DNA from: Ruminococcus sp.
GTDB lineage: Bacteria; Bacillota; Clostridia; Oscillospirales; Ruminococcaceae
NCBI GenBank assembly: GCA_017544125.1
Contig: JAFYET010000099.1
Span: forward strand, 1-22,026
Direction of reading: 5' to 3'
Length of the DNA stretch: 22,026 bases
The notes under the pieces were generated by a model. That model searched no databases. It was not told where the DNA came from and was given only the letters and a program-made list of their open reading frames with translations. Below are positions 7,792-15,619 of the stretch, one piece after another. The stretch's first letter is position 1. Every line of letters begins with the position of its first letter. A program made the translations under genes and the position numbers.

Positions 7792-8244
7792 ATGAAGAAA
7801 TTTGAGTTTTCTCTGGGCAGGATAAGAGATTATAAAAACATTCTGCTTGACAGGGAAAAGAACGTGCTTGTGGGGCTGATGATGGAGAAAAACAACATCA
7901 CCGACCGCATGGAGCAGCTTGATAAGGAATTTGAGCGCATAAACAACGAGATGCACGAGGAGATGCGTGCAGGGCTCAATGTCACAAAGATACGGCTATA
8001 CGAGGCACAGAAAAACGGTATGCGTGAGGAGCAGAGGCAGCTGGGCGACAGGCTCGACTTTTTGCAGGTGTCGATAGACAAGCAGCAGGAGAGGGTAAGC
8101 TCGCTGAAAATGGACGTATCGGGCTACGACAACTTAGAGGCGAAAAAGCGTGAGGAATGGGGCAAGGAATTTGCCAAGGAGCAGGACCTTGTCATAAGCG
8201 AATTCGTTTCTCAGAAGTATACGAGAGAGCATAAGAACTACTGA
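7792..8244 (+). CDS. fliJ: Flagellar export chaperone FliJ
   Basis: 150 residues, the usual size. FliJ is a coiled-coil protein resembling the gamma stalk of rotary ATPases. It links the FliI hexamer to FlhA and helps export chaperones. The whole protein is predicted helical and charged (KKFEFSLGRIRDYKNILLDREKNVL at the start). The N-terminal F-x-F-x-L-x-x-[IV]-x-x-Y/R pattern and the position after fliI support the call. The ribosome site is weak (GAGAAGATGG, 7776-7785). Confidence 0.9.
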   Translation: MKKFEFSLGRIRDYKNILLDREKNVLVGLMMEKNNITDRMEQLDKEFERINNEMHEEMRAGLNVTKIRLYEAQKNGMREEQRQLGDRLDFLQVSIDKQQERVSSLKMDVSGYDNLEAKKREEWGKEFAKEQDLVISEFVSQKYTREHKNY

Positions 8245-8300
8245 TACCGAATGCGCCATGCATTTGATATAAACATTTTGGAAAGAAGGAGGTGAAATGA

Positions 8301-9713
8301 ATGGACGGCAGCAACCTTAACGTGGTGACGACGGGCGATGCGGGCAAGGTGAACCACGCAAAGCCAAAGGCGAGGGTCGATGACAAGAACGTTCAGAATG
8401 TTGACTTTCTTGACATAGTAAACAGGCTCTCGGCAAAGCAGGCACATAGCACCCCGAAGGCGGCAAAGGCGGCAGGCACGGCAAAGGGCGAGGCGGCAAA
8501 GGTAAATGAAACAAGCGCCGCAGACGAGCCCGAAGACGTAACAGCCGACAGCGAGGTCATGAGCACCCTTGATGAGATAATCAGCGAATACGGGGCTGAG
8601 CACCTTAACGCCGATATACTTATGGAGCTTATGTCGATGTACACGGCTGACAGCTCGGTGGAGGCGCTGGTAAGCTCTGATGACCCGATGGAGACGGTAA
8701 GATCGCGCCTTTACACCGCGGTTCTAGACCAGACACCCATACTCGGGACGGGCGGCGAGATGATCGACGAGGTAGCCGACGGCTATTTTGACGACCTGAT
8801 TAACGTCATGAGCTCGTCAAAGGCAGTAAGCAGCCTGCTTGAAGTGCTCAGCACCGTGCAGGACGCTGATGAGTTTGAAAGAGCGCTCAAGACCATATCC
8901 GGCATAACCGTCACAAGCGAGATAAACGAGGTGGACAGGACGGTCAACGTTTTAAGCGAGCAGCTAAACCTCTCAAAGGCAGTAATGAGCGCAAAGGCGA
9001 GCATCGAAAACGGCGAGCAGGAGCAGCAGGTGCCTGATGAGAGCTATGCACAGCCCCAGCCGGAAGAGAGCAGGGCAGCAAAGACACAGCAGCCGGCAGC
9101 TGTTCAGCCCGCAGCCCATAAAAAGGCACAGGCGGCAGAGCAGACAGCGCAGACGGCAGACACGCCCGACACACCCGACAGCACAGCAGCGCAGGCAATG
9201 GGCTTTGTGGATTATGGCAGAGGCATCACCCCAAAAGAGGTGCTGACCGAGGGCACACCCGAGGAAAGGGCGGTGTTCGACCAAACGCTCGACCTTTTAT
9301 CGAGGGCGATAACCGAGGAGAGGCAGCTTTACACCGCAAGGCTTCACCCCGAGGGTCTTGGCGAGATAATCATCAGAATGGAGAAATCGAGCTCGGGCGT
9401 GGTGTTTGACATCTTGGCGACCAACGAGAGGACCGCACAGATGATAAACCAGAAGCTCGCACAGCTGCAAACGGGCATGAGCGAGTATGAGGCGAAGATA
9501 AACCCCGCAGTCGTAACATCTGCAAGCAATGCAGAGAGTATGTCGGGCTTCGGCTTTGATGACTTTACAGGCGGCTTTGCAGGCTCGGGCGAGAATGCTT
9601 ACAGCGGCAACAGGCAGCGGGCAGGCACACGCTACACCGAAGCTGGTGAAGATGAACGTGAGGCTAAGACCACAGGCTACAGGACAACGGATATCCTGAA
9701 CAAAACTATTTAG
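8301..9713 (+). CDS. fliK: Flagellar hook-length control protein FliK
   Basis: 470 residues. FliK measures the hook and switches export specificity through FlhB. The C-terminal Flg_hook domain (about residues 335-405) has the LHPEGLGEI motif followed by hydrophobic strands (IIIRMEKSSSGVVFDIL). The middle (about 230-305) is a Gln/Ala/Pro-rich, low-complexity linker, as expected for a fast-changing molecular ruler. The ATG at 8301 is chosen over an out-of-frame ATG at 8297. GGAGG (8288-8292) lies eight bases before it. flgD follows after 19 bases. Confidence 0.9.
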   Translation: MDGSNLNVVTTGDAGKVNHAKPKARVDDKNVQNVDFLDIVNRLSAKQAHSTPKAAKAAGTAKGEAAKVNETSAADEPEDVTADSEVMSTLDEIISEYGAEHLNADILMELMSMYTADSSVEALVSSDDPMETVRSRLYTAVLDQTPILGTGGEMIDEVADGYFDDLINVMSSSKAVSSLLEVLSTVQDADEFERALKTISGITVTSEINEVDRTVNVLSEQLNLSKAVMSAKASIENGEQEQQVPDESYAQPQPEESRAAKTQQPAAVQPAAHKKAQAAEQTAQTADTPDTPDSTAAQAMGFVDYGRGITPKEVLTEGTPEERAVFDQTLDLLSRAITEERQLYTARLHPEGLGEIIIRMEKSSSGVVFDILATNERTAQMINQKLAQLQTGMSEYEAKINPAVVTSASNAESMSGFGFDDFTGGFAGSGENAYSGNRQRAGTRYTEAGEDEREAKTTGYRTTDILNKTI

Positions 9714-9732
9714 GAAAAGGAGGAAAACGACT

Positions 9733-10269
9733 ATGGCAATCGACAACATCGGCTCGGGCTACACAGCATCGAGAAACTACACCGACCTTATGAATGGCAC
9801 CGAGAAGTCTACCAGCGCACAGAGGCTTTACAACAACGTGAAGTTTTCAGACGGCTCGGAGGACAGCGTCGATGTACAGGACTTTTTAAACCTTATGGTG
9901 ACACAGCTTACCAATCAGGACTTTATGAACCCTGTTGACGACACACAGTATCTCTCGCAGCTGGCACAGTTCTCGTCAATGAGCGCTATGCAGGAGCTGG
10001 CATCATTCTCAAAGCAGAGCTTTGCTATGAGCTACCTCGGCAAAGAGGTAACGGCTTCCGTTTATAACATAGGCGGCGAGGTAGAGACTACCACAGGCAA
10101 GGTAACGAGCGTATCTCTCGTGGGCGATGATTACAAGTTCACGGTAAACGGCAGAGAGTTCTCTATGAAGGACATAAAGAGCGTTTCCGACAGCACCGAG
10201 GCAGCACCAGAGGAGAATGTGCTAAAGGCTCTTGAAGAGACTGACACACAGCAGAACCTGAACCTATAA
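9733..10269 (+). CDS. flgD: Flagellar hook-capping protein FlgD
   Basis: 178 residues, on the short side. FlgD caps the growing hook and guides FlgE assembly. The conserved N-terminal block is clear (about residues 45-90; QDFLNLMVTQLTNQDFMNPVDDTQYLSQLAQFSS). The C-terminal part is a small beta-rich domain (GKEVTASVYNIGGEVETTTGKV, FTVNGREFSMKDI), so the larger Ig-like insertion seen in enterobacteria is absent, as in many Bacillota. AAGGAGG (9717-9723) lies nine bases before the ATG. Confidence 0.93.
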   Translation: MAIDNIGSGYTASRNYTDLMNGTEKSTSAQRLYNNVKFSDGSEDSVDVQDFLNLMVTQLTNQDFMNPVDDTQYLSQLAQFSSMSAMQELASFSKQSFAMSYLGKEVTASVYNIGGEVETTTGKVTSVSLVGDDYKFTVNGREFSMKDIKSVSDSTEAAPEENVLKALEETDTQQNLNL

Positions 10270-10331
10270 TAAACGCAGCTATGAGCAATAAGCGGTGACT
10301 ATCCGGTTTTAAATCGAAAGGAGTCTTGAAT

Positions 10332-10715
10332 ATGGATATAAATATGCTAAGGCTCACAGCGCCGATAACTACGGGCATACCGCAGACAAGCACAGCAAGC
10401 GTAAATGACAGCATTGCCACAGCCAACTTTGACCAGGTGCTCAGAAGCCAGTTGCAGACCAGCGGGCTCAACTTCTCAAAGCACGCAGTCAACAGGGTCG
10501 TTGAAAGAAACATCAACGTTTCTGATGACAATATGGAAAGGCTCAATGCAGGCGTTGAGATAGCAAGGGAAAAGGGGCTTGATGACACGCTGATACTTGT
10601 TGACGGCTCGGCGTATATAGTAAGCGTAAAAAACAACACAGTAATAACCACAGTTTCAAATGAGGAGCTTGTGGGCAACTGCTTTACAAACATCGAAGGG
10701 ACGGTTATAGTGTAA
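10332..10715 (+). CDS. Conserved flagellar operon protein (TIGR02530-like)
   Basis: 127 residues. The central segment LNFSKHAVNRVVERNINVSD followed by ERLNAGVEIAREKGLDDTLILVDGSAYIVSVKNNTVITTV matches my recollection of the 'flagellar operon protein' family TIGR02530, found next to flgD and flgE in Bacillota and some other phyla. Its exact role is not established; the position suggests hook assembly. A TTG at 10326 is in frame but only two bases from the AAAGGAG site (10317-10323). The ATG at 10332, eight bases away, is preferred. Confidence 0.8.
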   Translation: MDINMLRLTAPITTGIPQTSTASVNDSIATANFDQVLRSQLQTSGLNFSKHAVNRVVERNINVSDDNMERLNAGVEIAREKGLDDTLILVDGSAYIVSVKNNTVITTVSNEELVGNCFTNIEGTVIV

Positions 10716-10821
10716 AGGCCGGACCTGCAAAGGGGGTCTTTGGTGCGCACCGAACGACAGAGGGCGTGCCCGACAAAACCGCTCCGTACAACTAAAAATC
10801 TAACGAACGGAGGATACATTT
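10716..10821 (+). other. Gap before flgE with short palindromes
   Basis: 106 bases with no convincing coding frame. Two 10-base near-palindromes occur, GGTGCGCACC (10741-10750) and GGGCGTGCCC (10762-10771), plus a small GACC/GGTC pairing. They are too compact to make stable hairpins alone. No terminator is seen. GGAGG at 10809-10813 serves flgE. Confidence 0.4.
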
Positions 10822-12399
10822 ATGATAAGAAGTTTATATTCAGGCGTTGCAGGCATGACGACCCAGCAGACAAAAATGGACGTTATAGGTAACAATATCT
10901 CAAACGTATCGACCTACGGCTTTAAGGCAAGCCGTGTTACATTCAGAGACGTATACTACCAGACATCAAGAGCAGCCACCGAGGCTACGGCTTCAAAGGG
11001 CGGTACCAATGCCGTTCAGATAGGCTACGGTGCTAAGATAGGCTCGACAGACGTTAACCAGTCAACTTCCGTTATGGCGACCACCGGTCTTGCACTTGAT
11101 GCGGCTATCACCGGCGACGGCTACTTCCAGGTAATGGACGGCGACGGCAACATATTCTACACCAAGGCAGGTATGCTCGATGTTGACGCAGACGGCAACC
11201 TCGTTGACATCAACGGTAACTTCGTACTCGGCGTTTCGGGCAACAATATGAACCAGGGCGCTTCTTCACAGAGGATAAGGATATCCCTCCCCTACGAGAG
11301 CCCCAACGTAGCATCGGCAAGCGATGTTATAAACGGCATAAACATCAAGGTAAGCTCCAGCGCTGAGAACGCAAGCGGCAACCTTTCATTCAACTTCGTT
11401 TCAAGCTCGAATATCCCGATAGGGCAGAAGGCTGAGGCTGTGGTTTCTTCAAACGCTATCACGGTAACGCTCAACGCCAACGAGACATTTGCAAGCATAA
11501 CAGACCTGGAGAACGCAATAAACGATGCAATAACCGCAGCAAACGGCGGCGTGCAGCACCCGGGCGGCAATTTCAGAGTTGACATCGACTCGGCAGCTGC
11601 CTTTGCAGAGCCTCTCACAGGCGAGCAGATAGTTGGCGCAAACTTCGGCGTAAGCTCGGGCACGGTGACACTCCCCAAGGAGCTGGAGAGAGCATTCTCG
11701 GTAAAGAGCGTGGGCGACAAGTTCGATTACTCTGACCCTATGGACTTTACCATAACAGTAGACGAGACGGCAGGCACCTGCACCATAACAGCAGGCGGCG
11801 GCAAGTACAGCGCTACTGTAAATAAAGACCAGATGGAGACTACCGGCTCGGTGGTACTTAAGAGCGGCACTGATGATGACAACTTCGTGCTGACCTTCCC
11901 CAACTGGAACAACGTAAAGAGCTATGCGGGCAGCTACACTGCTACCGAGGCTGCAACACCCTCGGCACCCGCAAAGAACTTAGGCCTTGGTGCTACATCA
12001 TTCGCACTCAAGGGCGGCACAGAGGGCGGCGCTCAGACATTCGCTGACCTGACGGGCGTAGCGATAGGCTACAACGGCGTGCTCTACGGCACACACCCCA
12101 CCCTCGGCACTGTTGAGCTGGGCAGAATTGACCTTGCAACATTTGACAACCCCGCAGGTCTTTCGCAGGTAGGCTCGACATACTTCCAGAAGACGGTCAA
12201 CTCGGGTGAGCCCCACCTTTGCATAGCAGGCGAGGACGGCTCGGGCCCGATAGCAGGCGGCACTTTGGAAACATCAAACGTTGACCTCTCGCAGGAGTTC
12301 TCGGATATGATAGTAACACAGAGAGGCTTCCAGGCTTGCTCGAGGCTCATCACAGTATCCGACACGATGCTTGAGGAGCTTATAAACCTTAAGAGATAA
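10822..12399 (+). CDS. flgE: Flagellar hook protein FlgE
   Basis: 525 residues. FlgE polymerises into the hook outside the cell. The N-terminus (residues 1-40; MIRSLYSGVAGMTTQQTKMD then NNISNVSTYGFKASRVTF) and the C-terminus (TSNVDLSQEFSDMIVTQRGF then ITVSDTMLEELINLKR) are the paired D0 helices of hook and rod proteins. The centre (about 150-400) is the variable surface region. Cys occurs at residues 320, 467 and 506. C506 replaces the Asn usual in the GFQAN motif, which is uncommon for an exported axial protein. GGAGG lies eight bases before the ATG. Confidence 0.95.
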   Translation: MIRSLYSGVAGMTTQQTKMDVIGNNISNVSTYGFKASRVTFRDVYYQTSRAATEATASKGGTNAVQIGYGAKIGSTDVNQSTSVMATTGLALDAAITGDGYFQVMDGDGNIFYTKAGMLDVDADGNLVDINGNFVLGVSGNNMNQGASSQRIRISLPYESPNVASASDVINGINIKVSSSAENASGNLSFNFVSSSNIPIGQKAEAVVSSNAITVTLNANETFASITDLENAINDAITAANGGVQHPGGNFRVDIDSAAAFAEPLTGEQIVGANFGVSSGTVTLPKELERAFSVKSVGDKFDYSDPMDFTITVDETAGTCTITAGGGKYSATVNKDQMETTGSVVLKSGTDDDNFVLTFPNWNNVKSYAGSYTATEAATPSAPAKNLGLGATSFALKGGTEGGAQTFADLTGVAIGYNGVLYGTHPTLGTVELGRIDLATFDNPAGLSQVGSTYFQKTVNSGEPHLCIAGEDGSGPIAGGTLETSNVDLSQEFSDMIVTQRGFQACSRLITVSDTMLEELINLKR

Positions 12400-12409
12400 G
12401 CATAAACTG

Positions 12410-12448
12410 ACCCCCAGGGCGGCGTAATGCCGCCCGTTGTGGGTGTTT
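12410..12448 (+). terminator. Hairpin with short U tract after flgE (weak terminator or attenuator)
   Basis: A perfect 7-pair stem GGGCGGC (12417-12423) with GCCGCCC (12429-12435) has a 5-base loop. It can be extended by ACCC (12410-12413) with GGGT (12441-12444), and is followed by TGTTTTG. The T tract is short and interrupted, so partial termination or mRNA stabilisation is more likely than a full stop, since the operon continues. Confidence 0.5.
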
Positions 12449-12449
12449 T

Positions 12450-12487
12450 GAGATAAGCGGTGATACAAAAGAGCTTATCCTCATCTC
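12450..12487 (+). other. Second leader hairpin before flbD
   Basis: GATAAGC (12452-12458) pairs perfectly with GCTTATC (12473-12479) across a 14-base loop. The flanking GAGAT (12450-12454) could instead pair with ATCTC (12483-12487). Two mutually exclusive pairings just upstream of the flbD ribosome site could be regulatory, or could arise by chance. Confidence 0.4.
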
Positions 12488-12514
12488 TTACAACTGATAG
12501 CGGAGGGTATGAAA

Positions 12515-12727
12515 ATGATAGTTCTGACAAGGCAAAACGACACACAATTCGCACTGAATGATGACCTTATTGAAACCATCGAGGAATGCCCCGATACTAC
12601 CATAAAGCTGACAAACGGCAAGATATACATAGTCGCCGAGAGCATGGCTGAAGTCATCGACAAGATAGTCGAGCACAGGCGGCAGTGCGTCAGCAACGTC
12701 TTTTACGGGGCGGATGTAAAGCGCTGA
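12515..12727 (+). CDS. flbD: Flagellar protein FlbD/SwrD
   Basis: 70 residues from the second ATG. The N-terminus MIVLTRQNDTQFALNDDLIE is the FlbD (Bacillus SwrD/YlzI) family start. In Bacillus subtilis SwrD is reported to be needed for full flagellar power, and here the gene stands directly upstream of the stator genes motA and motB, which fits that role. An in-frame ATG at 12509 is only one base from GGAGGG (12502-12507). The ATG at 12515, with a 7-base spacer, is preferred. Confidence 0.9.
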   Translation: MIVLTRQNDTQFALNDDLIETIEECPDTTIKLTNGKIYIVAESMAEVIDKIVEHRRQCVSNVFYGADVKR

Positions 12728-12746
12728 GCGTAAAGGGCGGCAAATC

Positions 12747-12778
12747 CTTAATTATATGCGAAAGGGGCATATCTTAAG
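12747..12778 (+). promoter_or_regulatory. Hairpin carrying the motA ribosome site
   Basis: CTTAA (12747-12751) pairs with TTAAG (12774-12778), and ATATGC (12754-12759) pairs with GCATAT (12767-12772). The loop contains GAAAGGG. The ribosome site AAAGGGG thus lies in the loop and stem top, 13 bases from the motA ATG, which is a long spacer. The 3' strand of the stem ends two bases before the ATG. Folding would bring the site closer to the ATG and could tune MotA output. Confidence 0.5.
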
Positions 12779-12780
12779 AT

Positions 12781-13617
12781 ATGGATATTTCATCGATCAT
12801 AGGCTGGGTAGTCGGAATGGGACTTATAGTATTCTCTATAATGCTCGGCACCGACCCCGAAACGGGCGGCTACATGATAAATGCGGGTGCTATAAAATCA
12901 TTTATAGACATACCGTCTATCGCCATAGTTGTGGGCGGTACATTCTGTGCGCTGTTCGTTTCCTACCCGCTTTCAATGTTTAAAAAGATGCCTAAGCACT
13001 TAGGCATGATGTTCAAGGACAAGAACAAGAACCCCAACGAGATAATCGAGCAGATAATCGACTTTGCCAAGGAAGCAAGAATAAACGGCGTTCTCGCCCT
13101 CGAAGAAAAGGTAAAGGGCATTGATGACAAGTTTATGAAAAATGCGCTGATGATGGTCTGCGACTCGGTAGACCCGCAGAAGGTGCAGGAAATGATGGAC
13201 AACGAGCTCGATTATATGGAAGAGAGGCACTCGCAGTGTCAGGGCTTCTACCTTAAGGGCTCGGACTATGCGCCTTCCTTCGGTATGATAGGTACCCTGA
13301 TAGGTCTTATCAACCTGCTTGGCAACCTGTCAGACTCAGACGCTCTGGCGGGCAACATGGCGGTAGCGCTTATCACCACATTCTACGGCTCGTTCTTATC
13401 GAGCTTCGTGTTCAAGCCTATAGCCAATAAGCTCAAGATCAGGCACGAATCCGAGATGCTCACAAAGTCGATAATCGTCGTGGGCGTTCAGGGCATTCTT
13501 GCAGGCGACAACCCCAACTTCATTCAGGACAAGCTCGTAAAGCTGCTGCCCGCTAACCAGAAGTCGAAAAAGGGCAAGGGCGACGCAGGCAAGTTCAATG
13601 ATGACGGGCGAATCTAA
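12781..13617 (+). CDS. motA: Flagellar stator protein MotA
   Basis: 278 residues. MotA and MotB form the ion-driven stator in the cytoplasmic membrane. Membrane segments are visible at the N-terminus (IIGWVVGMGLIVFSIMLG and IPSIAIVVGGTFCALFVSY). The conserved PSFGMIGTLIGLINLL segment and a last segment follow, with a charged cytoplasmic loop between them (about 75-150) that contacts FliG. The MDISSIIGW start is typical. It is not possible to tell proton from sodium specificity by eye. Confidence 0.94.
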   Translation: MDISSIIGWVVGMGLIVFSIMLGTDPETGGYMINAGAIKSFIDIPSIAIVVGGTFCALFVSYPLSMFKKMPKHLGMMFKDKNKNPNEIIEQIIDFAKEARINGVLALEEKVKGIDDKFMKNALMMVCDSVDPQKVQEMMDNELDYMEERHSQCQGFYLKGSDYAPSFGMIGTLIGLINLLGNLSDSDALAGNMAVALITTFYGSFLSSFVFKPIANKLKIRHESEMLTKSIIVVGVQGILAGDNPNFIQDKLVKLLPANQKSKKGKGDAGKFNDDGRI

Positions 13618-13619
13618 TT

Positions 13620-13654
13620 CAGGTAACAGGTTACAGGTAACAGGTAACAGGTGA
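13620..13654. repeat. Tandem CAGGTAA heptamers (5 copies) in the motA-motB gap
   Basis: Five units in a row: CAGGTAA, CAGGTTA, CAGGTAA, CAGGTAA, CAGGTGA, starting two bases after the motA stop. The array resembles the unrelated-sequence heptamer arrays at 1-42 and 19148-19182 in unit length and in being next to a GC-rich hairpin. Confidence 0.85.
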
Positions 13655-13656
13655 TG

Positions 13657-13675
13657 TATCCGCCTGCGGCGGATA
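13657..13675 (+). other. GC-rich palindrome between motA and motB
   Basis: TATCCGCC (13657-13664) pairs perfectly with GGCGGATA (13668-13675) over a TGC loop. It is followed by TATTT, too short a T tract for a strong terminator. It resembles the small hairpins in the fliR-flhB repeat (ATCGCCC-GCA-GGGCGAT) and is probably the same class of dispersed palindromic repeat. Confidence 0.6.
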
Positions 13676-13712
13676 TATTTGAAATTTGATTTGAAGAAAG
13701 GGGGTATGGCAG

Positions 13713-14636
13713 TTGGCGAGAAAGAAAGGCGGCGGCGAGGAAAGCGGCGGCAGCTGGATGGATACATACGGCGATATGGTTACGCTGCTGCTCACCTTCT
13801 TTATCGTTCTCTACTCGATGTCCTCTATCGAGGAGTCAAAATGGGCGGAGATCGTAAAGGCATTCAATAAAAACGGCAAAACAAAGGTTGACCAGATAGT
13901 TCTTGTAGTTGAGGGCGACGGCGACAAGCCCGCAGAAAACAAGGGCGAGGACGAGCCGGAGGGCAAGGGTCTTACTGAGTTTGACGAATTCTATACAGCG
14001 CTTGTTGAGTATCTTGACTCGCAGGAGGCATCTGCTGCTGAGGTGGCAGAGCAGGGCAAGGACGACAGCGAGGATCTCTCAAACGGCACAAACAAGGAAA
14101 ACATCTACCTTAAATTCCAGGATATGATAGCCTTTGAGCCCGACACTGCGGTGCTCAGGGAATCAAGCTATGACTTCCTCGACTTCTTCGGCGAAAAGCT
14201 CTCGGAGATAGAGGACAAGCTGGCAGTTGTTATCATCAAGGGTCACACGGCGGCTTATGACAGCTCGGAGGTGGATTCGAGAATACTCTCCTCAGAGCGT
14301 GCGAGCACGATAGCCAACTATCTTGAAACAAATTACAACATCGAGCCCAAAAAGCTCTTCCCGCTGGGGCTTGCAAACCTCTACCCGGTAGCCGACAACA
14401 AGTCGGAAGAGGGCAGAATGAAGAACAGGCGTGTTGAGATATCAATTATCGGCGTTAACTCGCCGCTTATCAAGAATGACCTGTTAAAGAGCCTTATCGG
14501 TATGGATTACGATTATGACAAGATACTTGAGGGCAACTCGCTTGCAAAAGCTGTAACGGGCGATGCAAATGAGGCCAGCGATGAAAAGCAGGCAGAAGAA
14601 GAAAAACAGGATGACAAACAGAAGGAAGAAGAATAA
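13713..14636 (+). CDS. motB: Flagellar stator protein MotB
   Basis: 307 residues. MotB carries ions with MotA and anchors the stator to peptidoglycan. One membrane segment (about residues 20-38) begins with D21 in the motif TYGDMVTLLLTFFIVLYS, the conserved ion-binding Asp. An OmpA-like domain follows (about 135-250; IAFEPDTAVL, SSERASTIANYL, NRRVEI). The tail is very acidic and Gln-rich. The start is TTG, supported by the GAAAGGGGGT site eight bases upstream and by the normal MARKK-like N-terminus. The fliM ATG directly abuts its TAA. Confidence 0.94.
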   Translation: MARKKGGGEESGGSWMDTYGDMVTLLLTFFIVLYSMSSIEESKWAEIVKAFNKNGKTKVDQIVLVVEGDGDKPAENKGEDEPEGKGLTEFDEFYTALVEYLDSQEASAAEVAEQGKDDSEDLSNGTNKENIYLKFQDMIAFEPDTAVLRESSYDFLDFFGEKLSEIEDKLAVVIIKGHTAAYDSSEVDSRILSSERASTIANYLETNYNIEPKKLFPLGLANLYPVADNKSEEGRMKNRRVEISIIGVNSPLIKNDLLKSLIGMDYDYDKILEGNSLAKAVTGDANEASDEKQAEEEKQDDKQKEEE

Positions 14637-15605
14637 ATGAGCAATTCCGAAGAGAAGGAGCAGGGCAAGGCTGCCGAAATGACTGCCAAAAAGGCTGTTC
14701 TTTACGATTTCAGGGTGCCCAAGAAGTTCACTAAGGAGGACGTAAAGGCACTAAACCGTATAACCGATGCCTTTTTGAAGCACCTAAGCTCGGGGCTTAC
14801 GACCATGACAAGGGAAAACTGCTCGGTCTACAACCCCCGCATAGAGGAGATAAGGACGACCACCTATCTCGAGAGCCTGCCGAAATACACCATGATAGGC
14901 ATTCTGGGCTTCACCGTTATCGACACGGAGTTTCGTGACCCGAGGGTGATGTTCCATGTGCCGCCGTCACTGTCTTATCTTCTGATAGACATATTGCAGG
15001 GCGGCCCCGGCAAGACGGTGGAGATGGACAGGCAGCACACCGATATAGAGGTAGCTATACTCAAAAACCTGATAACACGCTTTTGCGATATGCTCTCAGC
15101 TGCGTGGAGCTCGCTTGTGACTACCGAGATAACCTACGAAAAGAGTGAGACCAACCCCAAGCTCATAGATGTAAGGAGCGAGGGCGACGTAAGGCTCGTC
15201 ATGAGCTTTGACGTTTCGGTGAAGAACTCGGTATCGACCATAAGCATAGCATACTCGGCGCAGTTTTTAGAAGACCTTATGGAAAAGCTGCACGGGCAGA
15301 AGGTGGATACGCAGAACTTCGAGCCGATAGATGCAGAGCGTGACCAGCGCCGCAGGGATCAGATAATAGACACCCTGAGCGAATCAAGCATTGAGCTGAA
15401 GGCTGTGTTTGCCGAGCTGACGCTTGATATGCAGGAGGTAATGAGCCTTAAGGTGGGCGACATAATACCCCTTGACAAAAAGCTGACCGATGATATTACG
15501 ATAGAGGTCGATCATGTTCCGTGGTTCAAGGCAAAGCTGGGACAGACAAATATCAAAAAGGCCGTAAAGATCACGGAGAGCATTTATGAGAGTAACAACG
15601 AGTGA
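14637..15605 (+). CDS. fliM: Flagellar motor switch protein FliM, lacking the CheY-binding N-terminus
   Basis: 322 residues. FliM forms the C ring with FliG and FliY. The core is normal from YDFRVPKKF (residues 23-31), through the middle domain, to a C-terminal SpoA domain (about 240-315; VMSLKVGDIIPLDKKLTDDI). What is missing is the family's usual N-terminal LSQxEIDxLLxxL segment, which docks phosphorylated CheY; residues 1-22 are only a charged lead (MSNSEEKEQGKAAEMTAKKA). The codon before the ATG is the TAA of motB in the same frame, so no longer start exists. AAGGAAG (14622-14628) lies eight bases upstream. Confidence 0.94.
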   Translation: MSNSEEKEQGKAAEMTAKKAVLYDFRVPKKFTKEDVKALNRITDAFLKHLSSGLTTMTRENCSVYNPRIEEIRTTTYLESLPKYTMIGILGFTVIDTEFRDPRVMFHVPPSLSYLLIDILQGGPGKTVEMDRQHTDIEVAILKNLITRFCDMLSAAWSSLVTTEITYEKSETNPKLIDVRSEGDVRLVMSFDVSVKNSVSTISIAYSAQFLEDLMEKLHGQKVDTQNFEPIDAERDQRRRDQIIDTLSESSIELKAVFAELTLDMQEVMSLKVGDIIPLDKKLTDDITIEVDHVPWFKAKLGQTNIKKAVKITESIYESNNE

Positions 15606-15619
15606 GGAGATAATTTCAG

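Noticed and set aside
12756..12983. 75-codon + strand frame at the motA start
   Set aside because: It overlaps the certain motA gene in another frame, and its product resembles no known family.
13620..13654. CRISPR array
   Set aside because: Units are 7 bases without spacers; the same holds for the arrays at 1-42, 19148-19182 and 19294-19326.
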